The notes beneath the pieces are model-generated. The model saw only the letters and a list, made by a program, of their open reading frames with translations. It had not been told where the DNA came from and did not search any database. A program made the position numbers and the translations under genes. Below are positions 49,147-61,100 of a stretch of 64,000 bases of DNA, one piece after another (the stretch's first letter is position 1; the number at the start of each line of letters is the position of its first letter). Source of the DNA: Bigelowiella natans CCMP2755 (taxonomy: Eukaryota > Cercozoa > Chlorarachniophyceae); assembly GCA_000320545.1 (NCBI GenBank), contig ADNK01003025.1, forward strand, positions 62,001-126,000, written 5' to 3'.

Positions 49147-52100
49147 ACACCCTCGGGCGGGTTACCTTCGGTGGTACACTCACTCACCACATCCAAATTG
49201 AAGACTTCGGAGTGTGGGTTCTTGTAGACAACATCGTGATTGCGGCAATGATGCACACCAATAGTACCGTGACCTTCCAAGGCATGGCAGGAAATGACTT
49301 CTGGAAACCATTGTTCGTTAAGTCTCTTGGAGATGTCATTGTGAATGCACCTGTGAAAACTCGTGAAATAGCAACTGTCTTCACTGACGATGATTGCAGC
49401 AGGAAGGGTGAACTCATCGTTTCTGATACCGGAAGTATGGATGCACGATCGAACCTCACAATCAGGGCAAGTGGAATGCAGATTAATGGATCAGTTCATT
49501 CTGATACAGAACTATTTGTGTACGTATGCTTTGGAGATTCAATCAAAATCGGAGGGCGGAAAGAAGAGGGGGCACAAGTTGTCCTACAAAGATCTGAACT
49601 GAAGAATCTGGGGTCATCGAATGATGTAAATCTCAGAACTCAGTTCGGGACTATCTCAATCCATGAGAGTGAATTCGGAGATTACACCAATATTCAGAAG
49701 CATCTCGTGCTTGATGCACAGCTGGTTCAGTTGAATAGTAGTCTTGATCTGAACTCTCTGCGACTCTTCTCTCAGCAAGGATTCATGGTTCCACACAATA
49801 TCACAGCGAGGAAATCTCTCTATATTGATACGGACTCGTATTGCAACAACTCCGGTACCTTATGGGTGAGAGATAATGCCTACATCCAAGGTAAATATAC
49901 AGATACAAGGTTCAAGGTAACAGATGTGAGGTTAGATGGATATATTAATACTGGTACCAAGAGTACCGTATTCGGATTCTGTCCTGGACACACTCTGGCA
50001 ATTGGAGGAGACATTGACCGACCGCAACTCTTCGGATTGAAGAGAACAGAACTTCAGCATATTTATGCTGAAAACCTTCTCTTTGAAGCAGCTTTGGCCA
50101 ATGTATCTATGTATTACACATATGATTCTGATACGAAGAGGATTCCAGGAACAACTGAAGTACGAGCAGGCCATGTAAGTATTGTTCCTCCCTTCGGAAT
50201 CGAGTATCAAGGCATCAACATCACAGCTACGGCAGGCTTAAATGTGAATGCTGATGTAACAACTAAGAATGGTGATCTCTACCTTGAGGGCGACGAGAAT
50301 GGAGTTGCAAATAGAAAACACGCTATTGTTTTCCACAACTCTACTCTTACCGCAATCGGAGGCTCCATTTATCTACAGCAGACAAAGAATCTTGAAATCG
50401 AAATCCACGCTCCTGGTGCATTCCAAGCGACCAAGGATATCGTGGTGAACGTTCCTTCTCAAATTCTTGGGGAGCAACAATTTAAGATTCATGCTGACAC
50501 AGACCAGGATGGTGTTGGTTTAATTGACATCAAAGCAAATGCAGATATGATGGTCGAAAGCCCAATGGTGACAAATTTCACCATTGAAGCAGCAGATTTT
50601 GAGTTAAGAAGTTTGTTGCACACGCGGCAAGCAGACCTCTACATCGATACCTCAGGCTACCCTGGTTCTACGATGAGACTAAATGGATCGAAGAGCGACT
50701 TCCACATGGATGACTTCGAGCTTGATGCCATCCTTACGTGGTCGTTCCTACGCTACGGTACAGTACAGACGGAGAACATTATTGTCACAGATTACCTATA
50801 TCTGAACTCAGCTCCGATTAAGTTCAAAACTGGTGGAGATCTTAAGTTCTTCGGAACAAGCACCCATCTAAACACCTCCCTCTTAGCTGAAGCTGACTCA
50901 GATATTGTAGTTCAATCAAATCTTGAAGTCATGAAAGAGGTAACAATGATGGCTGACTTCGACTGTACTGGCCAGGGTGATTTCAATATATCATCATTGT
51001 CAGAGATTGATTCCCACGGTTCCGTAATGAAACTTCGGGCACACGACATTGAAAACAAAGGTATTCTCCGTGCAACTGGAAATCACTTGGAGATCTCCGC
51101 TTGTAACGACCATCGAGTAGATGTTGGAGGAGAGTATAACTCTGCCGAAATGTCCCTGAAGGCCAGCGAGATTGATAACATGATCGCTAAAAACCTTACT
51201 ATCGTGATTCCAAGCGGTTTGATGAGAGTGTACAAAATGGACGCTGTTCATACCGCAGATATTGCAACGAAGGTTAATCTCATGGTACACAATGCTTCGC
51301 ATTGGGGTGAGATCAAATTTTTGGAACCAACGGTCTTCAAGTGGCTTCATGCATCCGCTGGAAGAATCGAAGTTCACAAGTCTATTCAGACTTACGTGAA
51401 CGATCTGTACCTACAATCTCTTCTTCCCGGTGTGTCAATGCTCATCGGGCCTAGTGTCAACCTGACTTCAACGGCAACTAGTATTGTTGTTGACAACTAT
51501 GCCAATAACACAATGCTAGTCCACACTCCTACAACTTGGAAGGCAGCTCAGGACGTCCTTCTCACCAGACCTGTAAATGTTACTGGTTCACACCATGTGT
51601 ACTGGAGCAGTGATATGCACAACACTGGAGCTGGTACTCTAAGGATCACGGAAACCTCTAAGGTCGAGGTTACATCAGACGATGTCTCTGAAGTTACTCT
51701 CGTAGGAGCCGATATGGAAATTGATGCTCTTGTACAGGGACACAAGGCCGATGTGTATGTCAAAAACACTTGGTCTGGATTAACGACATTGAGTCTCGGA
51801 AATGTGGCTCAAGGTCTGCACTTGACGAATGTTGAGATGAACTTTTTCGACACCACTGGATCATTAAGATTTGGTGGAGAGTCCACAGAAACACTGAAGG
51901 TGAACAACATCGACTACCTCGGAAGGCCATATGTAGTTCGCTTGCAATCCACGGAAACGGTGAATAGTAGTATTCTGGTTGGTGGCAGCGCAACCTTCCA
52001 CCAAGATTACCTTGAAATCTTTGCCAGAAATAATATTGTGGCTTCTGCCAACGTAACATCTGGAGGTCTGACTACTATCAAATCTGACTATGATTGTAAC

Positions 52101-55100
52101 GGAGTCGGTGATCTCAACATTACAAACTCAAGCGTAGTTCGAACTTTGGATAAGATCCTCAGAATCCAGGCTTACGACATTGATTTGGAAGGAAAGATGA
52201 GCTCAGGATTAGAGTCAACCGAAATCTCCACGTGTACATCACATTTGATCGACTTTGGTGGTAACGGTTTGACAAGCGGATACATGATCATTGATCGCTC
52301 TGAAGTGAATCATATGACAGCAGCAAATCTAACTATTGTTGCAGAGCATGGACACGTGAAAGTTTATGAGCTCAATACGTTCGACACTGAGAATCTACAA
52401 GTTGTGACTATCAACTCAACTGGAACGTATGGATTAGTGTCGTTCGAGGAATCCTCATCTTTCCGACACCTAAGATCGTTCTCAGAGAACACCACGATGA
52501 TTCATGCTGACATTTTCACAACTGAAGGATCAATGTATCTGGATGCAGATACAGAAATTCTCCAGAGCACAATAGATGTCACCGTTGCATCTATCGATAA
52601 GCTTTATCTGCAGAGCATCGGTGTTGGAAAGATTACTTTCACTGCAGGTGCAAATGTGACTGCAAGACAAGGTATGTTCTGGAATGCACCAACCACGGTG
52701 ATGGGCGAAGGATACTTGGTGATCGATGGAGACTCTGACGCAGATGCTGTTGGAACCATCCACATTTCACCAATTACGAATATCAAAATATTGAATACTG
52801 TAGATCAAGTATTCATTGCAGCTGCTGATATGATCCTTGATGGAAGCTTTGATAGTTATTCAAGCGTACTGCAGATCACAGTTACAAACAGCACAGGATC
52901 AACAATGCGTCTTGGTGGAACTCAATCTCATTTCCATTTGACTGATACCGAGATCAACCGCATTTCTCATGCAAACCATTTGATCATTGGTGGAGATCTC
53001 ACTGAAAACATAATAGTCAATGGAATCTCATACACAAAGAATCCTAACATTGTCAGACTTGTTGCTGAGAAGAACGACGAAAGTAATATCACCTTCGAAG
53101 CGACACCATCTACTTTCGTGACATCTCTAAAGCTTGTTGCACATGACAATCTAGTCGTCAACACAAACGTGACAACTAGCAGCGACCTGCAGATTGTCAC
53201 TGACTCAGATTGCAGTGGACAAGGATCTGTTGTAGTAGCGTCCGAATGCATGGTTCAGTCAGGCATACAGACCCTCATCGAGGCACATGATATCGTATTG
53301 TTTGGTATCATCAAGGCCGTTGATATGCCAATCACTATCAAAACGTGTGTTGGCCGAGACATCACAGTTGGAGGAGAAGGGCAGCCACATCATGACCTAG
53401 AAGTAGAGCAGGCAGAGCTTCAACAGCTCCGCAGCACCAACTTGACCTTCCTCACCACGGAGGGAACTATCCGTGTGCACAACATGAAAACAGTTGACAC
53501 CAAGGACATCGTCGGAATTGTGACCTTCAACGCTTCCGGGCAAGCAGGACACATCACCTTCGAGCAAAATGTCCACGTCAAGGGCATGCACGCACTGTCT
53601 TCGAACGGTATCACAATCAACAGTACCCTCACGATGACAGAGTCCAACATGGTAATCAACTCGGACCAATTCCCATCCAGCCAGTATGGTGTCAGAATCC
53701 ATCATGGTATCGGACTGATATCTCAGTACGGTATCATTCTGCTACAGCAGGATAGCGTCACAGCTCAGATCCACCAGACTACTCCTACATACTGGGAGGC
53801 GTCTGAGGGAATGACCGTCGGCGCGCCTGTAGTTGTGGACGGTGTCGGCAGACTTGTCGTCAACACCGACCGCGAGGCTGACGGAAAGGGAACTTTCGTG
53901 CTCGAAGCTACCTCCAACATCACCGTCACATCAGCAGTGGAGCAAGTTCACATTACCGCCGGAGACATCCGATGGGAGTGCCACTTGCAGGCCCTCAACT
54001 CTCCGATCGAGATCCAACCATCTCCATCGAGTGGATCATTGATGGCCCTTGGACTTACTGGAGATGGAGACGGTCTCCACATCAGCGATGTTGAGGCTGA
54101 CCGCATCCATACAACCAACACCTTAACGCTCGGTGGCAACCAAACTGAACGAGTCAAGTTTGACGGACTCACATACACCGACCGCGCAAGCGCAGTGTAC
54201 ATCCTTGCTGATAAGGTTCTTGGGGGTAACGTGACGTTCCACGGCACACCAGTGACCTTTGCTCAGCCGGTGTACATCAAGGTGCGCGACAGCGTCGACA
54301 TGCTCACTAACGTGACCATCAATGGATACACGTCCATCATCCTCGACGCTTGGTGCGAGCATGCAGGCGCTCCTGGGACGCTGTACCTCAGCGCAGGCAA
54401 CTTCCTCACCACACTTGACAACCTCCTCGAGGTGACTGCACGCGATGTAATCCTACATGGTGAGATTCACACAGGTATGGACGACATCATGTTCACCACC
54501 TGCCAGCACAACTCCATCGGAATCGGTGGCACTGGCAACGAGGAAGGATTGATGAACTTCAACCGCACTGAGCTTTCAAACCTCAAGTGTGATGACCTCA
54601 AGTTTGAGACCCCGGCCGGACAGATCAACGTCCATCTGGTTGAGGACCTCGATACTGCACGGGTAACTGGAGCTATCACCTTCAATGCATCCTCTGAGGA
54701 AGGAAAGATCATCTACAACGATGACGCCACCTTCAAAGAGCTGTTCTCCTGGGCCGGAAACGGTACTATCATCAGAAGCAACGTAGAAATCATGTCTACG
54801 GTTGGCGATCTGCTCTTCGAAGGCGATCACGAGAGTGAGAGCATCATCGAAAAGCACATCGATATCGAGTCCCATGTATCTATCCACGCCAAGAGGCACC
54901 TGTTCCTGCAACCATCAGCTACAGGATTCCTACGACTGGCTGTTCCTAGTAACTGGACCGCATGGGAAGGCATGACCGTTTACTCGCCACTCGAAGTAGT
55001 TGGCGCTGGAAAATGGTATGTTGATGCAGACCTCAACAACAACTATACCGGTACTGTGATGTTTGCGACAACCTCGAACGTCACGGTGACAAGTCGCCAG

Positions 55101-58100
55101 GTCTCTGAAATTACGCTCGCAGCTGCAGACATGCAGATGTGGCCGTTCTTCCAAGCCTACATGGCTGACTTGATCATCAAGACCTCCTACACCGTGGACT
55201 CCACGATTGCACTCGGAGCGACATCTGCTCACTTCCACCTGACCGATCGTGAGATGGACAACATCAACACGACGGGTACTATTACCATTGGAGGTGCCGA
55301 CACCAGCAATATCATTGTTGATGGTCTCACCTACAACGGAAGCGCCAGCAAGTTCTACTTGAATGCTATGAGGCAGCGCAACAGTACTATCAAGGTGGTC
55401 GGCTCGGATGTTTGGTTCGTGCAACCAATAGAAATCAATACTCGTGCTGCATTCGACATCGGCGCAAGTGTAGATGTATTGGGAACTATCCGAGTGGATG
55501 CTGATGCAGACTGTATCGCTCCAAGAGCAACCTCGAAGGTATCTGATGGAGTCACCATGACTTCAAACAACCACCATATCTACTGGAGAAGTCACACTCT
55601 CGAGTTGAATGGTCGCTTCGTCGCGGGTAGCATGCCTATCGAATTCTCTATGTGTCCTGGAGGCGCAATTGATATCGGTGGCAACGGCGACGGACTCGCA
55701 CACTTCAGTCTGAATAAGACCGAATTGCAGCACCTCGAATGTACTAACGTGACTTTCGAGACCGTCTCTGGTGACATCGACGTGTACGAGGTTGAAATTA
55801 CTGATACAGAACTCGTGATCGGACACGTGTATCTGAATGCGTCTTCGAACATGGGTAAGATCAACTTCAAGGGCCAGAACGCAGCATTCAAGACTCTCTA
55901 TGCGTATGCAGGAAATGGTACAACCATCTCCTCAAACATCCGCACTACAGAGCATGATTTGATTATTGAGGGAGACCACTCCCACAGTGGTACGGTTCCA
56001 AAGCATATCGACATCCTGGTCCCAGGTCTATCATTGACCTCCGAACAGGCCATGTTGAGACTGCAGCCGGGTGGATCAGGTTTCCTACGCCTTATGGCTC
56101 CTGGAAACTGGACTGCGAAGGATTACATCTCCATGGATGCGCCATTGGATATCCGCGGAAGTGGTGCTCTCGACATCAAGGCCGACAGCGATCACAACGG
56201 ATATGGATATTTCCGTGGTAGCAACATGACGAACCTGAACAGCGATATCACCTTGGTTTCGATCCGTGCTGCTGATGTAGAGTTGTTGGGAAGCTACAAG
56301 ATGCTTCACGCAGACTTTGTGGTGATTCCAACATGGCATCTGCCTGAAGTATCTCTAGGTGCTACGGTAATGCCAGGTCTTCATCTAACCGACCTAGAGC
56401 TCGACTACGTGACGACAAACGCCTCTGTGATCATTGGAAATCATGTAACTCGCAAGATCCACATGGATGGTGTCACTTATGAGAACCCAGCAACTAATTT
56501 TATCATTAGAACTTCTGCTAAATTAGAATCCAATGTTACTGTATCTGGGGGCGCATGTACTTTCTTGCCAATACTGAATATGTCGAGTGGACACTGGACC
56601 AACATCCAAACAGATATCACTGGATATGATGATATCTATATCCAGACAGATATCGATTGTGATACAATCGGAAATCTTTACGTCGGAGCTGGTTCAAAGG
56701 TTTATAGCGCAAAGAGAAGCTACTACACAACAGCCGACATTATCTTGGATGGACGCATTGAGAGCCATGACTCCATCCGTTTCTCAGTCTGCAGTGGTGA
56801 TTCGATTCAGAGCGGCGGGTACACGCAATATGCCCATGTCCATCTTGATAGACATGAATTAGCGCGTTTGGCCACGCAGAATCTAACCATTGCGTCTACG
56901 AACGGTAGAGTGATGATATACAACATGGAAAGTGTTGATACCAAGGATATCAGCGACCATGTCGTTCTAGATGCATCAGGAATTTCCGGTCAAATGGAAT
57001 TCCAAGAAAGAACATTCTTCAAGTCCCTCCATGCAATGTCTGGATTTGGTATGGTTGTCAATGATAACATTACAACTACTGTAGAAGACATTACGATCGA
57101 GAACGTCCACACTATCTTCGAAAACTTTGAGCCTCTTGGTTACAGTGGTGGGTATAAGATCTGTTCGAACTACGCAAGTAGTCCAAAGAACGAATATGTG
57201 TCCACTGCAAACGTAGGAGAGTGTGCCAATTCATGTCTGTCCAAGGGAAGTTGCGATTACTTCACCTGGTTCCCAAGTACTGCAGGTGCAATGGCCAATA
57301 GATGCTATTTGGTCTACGATTGTGGCACTGTTGAGCTAGTAGAGGATGATGTTGCGCAGCTGAAGGGGCAGAGCTACAAGAAACGTTTCGAATGGCAACT
57401 TGCGATGCAGATTGCTGCAGATGACGGCTTTGCCTATGATTCTTATCACTGGCAATCCAACACTTCTACCCTGAATACGAATGCGAACATTTCTGACAAC
57501 GTTAATGCGAAGTTCAGTACCTTCAACTCCGTTCAAACGAGAAGTATTAAGGTTTGCGTCGAAACGTTGAACAACTGTTTCTACCAAGGACTGAGTTACC
57601 CCGTATCTAATATGGCTGAACTCTTTAATGGAGTCTACCAACCGTACACTGTTGACGACGCTAGCATCACATCCGTGATGAATGCGACTGGATTCCGCAA
57701 TTGCCCACCTGTAAAGGCGGGATTCAATATCAAGTATGGCAATAACAAAGCTAGATTTGGTTTCTTCAACAATATTCCATCCCAAGCTTGCAATGTTGTG
57801 AGCGAGGCAGATGGAGTAATTGGAATCGGTATCAACGGAAAAGACTGCTGCCCAGCAGGAGCAGGATACACGAACTACTTCGTGAGCGACTACACCAACA
57901 CTGGGCATCAAGCTTCTAAGAAGGCATGGGTCTTTGTGAGGGAGCATAAGACTAATCCTCTCTGGGATATCATCGTTAAGAACTTTACAACGTGGAAGAG
58001 TGCTCAGCATATTGATCTCCAGGAAAGTACTGAAGGTAGGGTGAAGATCTCGAGTCCATTCGTGTTCCGAGCCAACTCTGGTATCAGGATTACTACTCCT

Positions 58101-61100
58101 GTAGAGGTTTGGGGTACTGGAAAGTTCCTAATCGATAGTAACTTTGATGCTGATGGTCATGGAGTGCTAAACATGAGACCGACATCTAATTTTACTGTCA
58201 TGACTTCCGAAGTTACACACGTTACGGTCAGTGCCTCAGACTGGATCCTTGATAGTCATTTCGATGCAAAGCATGCTGATCTTTGGATTGAAAACTCCAA
58301 CTCTGGTAACTCAACCATGAGACTTGGAGGACCTGGTCCGGACTTCCACCTCACTGATAGCGAAATCGATAGAATCAGCACAACAATGACTGTTCAGTAT
58401 GGTGGAGATCGCACAGAACGAATCATCTTGAATGGAGTTTCGGATTCCTCATCTTCGAGAGAAATTCAGCTCATTGCAAGAAAGAACAGTAAAAGCAATG
58501 TAACCTTCGAGGTTACACCTTCGACATACGTTCAGCCTCTCAAGATCATTACTACAAGCAACTTGGTAGTGAACACAAACGTATCCACAACTGACAAGAT
58601 CCATGTCGTTCAAGACTCTGATTGTAGCGGACAAGGATCTGTTGTAGTAGCGTCCGAATGCATGGTTCAGTCAGGCATACAGACCCTCATCGAGGCACAT
58701 GATATCGTATTGTTTGGTATCATCAAGGCCGTTGATATGCCAATCACTATCAAAACGTGTGTTGGCCGAGACATCACAGTTGGAGGAGAAGGGCAGCCAC
58801 ATCATGACCTAGAAGTAGAGCAGGCAGAGCTTCAACAGCTCCGCAGCACCAACTTGACCTTCCTCACCACGGAGGGAACTATCCGTGTGCACAACATGAA
58901 AACAGTTGACACCAAGGACATCGTCGGAATTGTGACCTTCAACGCTTCCGGGCAAGCAGGACACATCACCTTCGAGCAAAATGTCCACGTCAAGGGCATG
59001 CACGCACTGTCTTCGAACGGTATCACAATCAACAGTACCCTCACGATGACAGAGTCCAACATGGTAATCAACTCGGACCAATTCCCATCCAGCCAGTATG
59101 GTGTCAGAATCCATCATGGTATCGGACTGATATCTCAGTACGGTATCATTCTGCTACAGCAGGATAGCGTCACAGCTCAGATCCACCAGACTACTCCTAC
59201 ATACTGGGAGGCGTCTGAGGGAATGACCGTCGGCGCGCCTGTAGTTGTGGACGGTGTCGGCAGACTTGTCGTCAACACCGACCGCGAGGCTGACGGAAAG
59301 GGAACTTTCGTGCTCGAAGCTACCTCCAACATCACCGTCACATCAGCAGTGGAGCAAGTTCACATTACCGCCGGAGACATCCGATGGGAGTGCCACTTGC
59401 AGGCCCTCAACTCTCCGATCGAGATCCAACCATCTCCATCGAGTGGATCATTGATGGCCCTTGGACTTACTGGAGATGGAGACGGTCTCCACATCAGCGA
59501 TGTTGAGGCTGACCGCATCCATACAACCAACACCTTAACGCTCGGTGGCAACCAAACTGAACGAGTCAAGTTTGACGGACTCACATACACCGACCGCGCA
59601 AGCGCAGTGTACATCCTTGCTGATAAGGTTCTTGGGGGTAACGTGACGTTCCACGGCACACCAGTGACCTTTGCTCAGCCGGTGTACATCAAGGTGCGCG
59701 ACAGCGTCGACATGCTCACTAACGTGACCATCAATGGATACACGTCCATCATCCTCGACGCTTGGTGCGAGCATGCAGGCGCTCCTGGGACGCTGTACCT
59801 CAGCGCAGGCAACTTCCTCACCACACTTGACAACCTCCTCGAGGTGACTGCACGCGATGTAATCCTACATGGTGAGATTCACACAGGTATGGACGACATC
59901 ATGTTCACCACCTGCCAGCACAACTCCATCGGAATCGGTGGCACTGGCAACGAGGAAGGATTGATGAACTTCAACCGCACTGAGCTTTCAAACCTCAAGT
60001 GTGATGACCTCAAGTTTGAGACCCCGGCCGGACAGATCAACGTCCATCTGGTTGAGGACCTCGATACTGCACGGGTAACTGGAGCTATCACCTTCAATGC
60101 ATCCTCTGAGGAAGGAAAGATCATCTACAACGATGACGCCACCTTCAAAGAGCTGTTCTCCTGGGCCGGAAACGGTACTATCATCAGAAGCAACGTAGAA
60201 ATCATGTCTACGGTTGGCGATCTGCTCTTCGAAGGCGATCACGAGAGTGAGAGCATCATCGAAAAGCACATCGATATCGAGTCCCATGTATCTATCCACG
60301 CCAAGAGGCACCTGTTCCTGCAACCATCAGCTACAGGATTCCTACGACTGGCTGTTCCTAGTAACTGGACCGCATGGGAAGGCATGACCGTTTACTCGCC
60401 ACTCGAAGTAGTTGGCGCTGGAAAATGGTATGTTGATGCAGACCTCAACAACAACTATACCGGTACTGTGATGTTTGCGACAACCTCGAACGTCACGGTG
60501 ACAAGTCGCCAGGTCTCTGAAATTACGCTCGCAGCTGCAGACATGCAGATGTGGCCGTTCTTCCAAGCCTACATGGCTGACTTGATCATCAAGACCTCCT
60601 ACACCGTGGACTCCACGATTGCACTCGGAGCGACATCTGCTCACTTCCACCTGACCGATCGTGAGATGGACAACATCAACACGACGGGTACTATTACCAT
60701 TGGAGGTGCCGACACCAGCAATATCATTGTTGATGGTCTCACCTACAACGGAAGCGCCAGCAAGTTCTACTTGAATGCTATGAGGCAGCGCAACAGTACT
60801 ATCAAGGTGGTCGGCTCGGATGTTTGGTTCGTGCAACCAATAGAAATCAATACTCGTGCTGCATTCGACATCGGCGCAAGTGTAGATGTATTGGGAACTA
60901 TCCGAGTGGATGCTGATGCAGACTGTATCGCTCCAAGAGCAACCTCGAAGGTATCTGATGGAGTCACCATGACTTCAAACAACCACCATATCTACTGGAG
61001 AAGTCACACTCTCGAGTTGAATGGTCGCTTCGTCGCGGGTAGCATGCCTATCGAATTCTCTATGTGTCCTGGAGGCGCAATTGATATCGGTGGCAACGGC

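Larger units (their letters stand above)
47278..49541 (+). repeat. Units 44-45, diverged full units
   Basis: Unit starts are 47278 and 48397. Unit 44 has the box order of a full unit with low identity: FKELNVTAANGLWIQANVST, PAFWKAAENITVYAPL, a clear acidic loop DSDVDGVGLI, LTITDAEWDRLHTTGNITLG and CNGNG. Unit 45 (IGIGGEGRARGQL, FPAEITLYSPN, DTDKNAFGGL) contains the frameshift near 49113. Its length of 1145 bases is one short of a multiple of three, which independently supports a single missing base. Confidence 0.75.
56805..58772 (+). repeat. Unit 53, extended by about 850 bases
   Basis: The Gly-box spacing is 1968 bases instead of about 1110. The unit starts normally (ELARLATQNLTIASTNGRV, FKSLHAMSGFGMVVNDN) and ends normally (FTTWKSAQHIDLQ, DSNFDADGHGVLNM, FHLTDSEIDRI). 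Between them, where half A normally has the QSE/IYVEP region, lie a PAN-like module and a second module with its own cysteines. The reading frame runs straight through with no splice-like break. Confidence 0.82.

Noticed and set aside
49105-49118. Programmed minus-one frameshifting
   Set aside because: No X-XXY-YYZ slippery site is present at AACGATTCC, and I saw no obvious downstream hairpin. A missing base is simpler, though this is not proven.
49113-49146. An intron or a separate downstream gene at the TGA
   Set aside because: Homology resumes with no residue gained or lost once one base is added. No GT...AG pair is needed, and no start codon, promoter or spacer lies between the two parts.
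49390-49602. Short plus-strand frames after 49146 (for example 49390-49602 and 62746-63054)
   Set aside because: They overlap the continuing repeat frame and show none of the repeat boxes.
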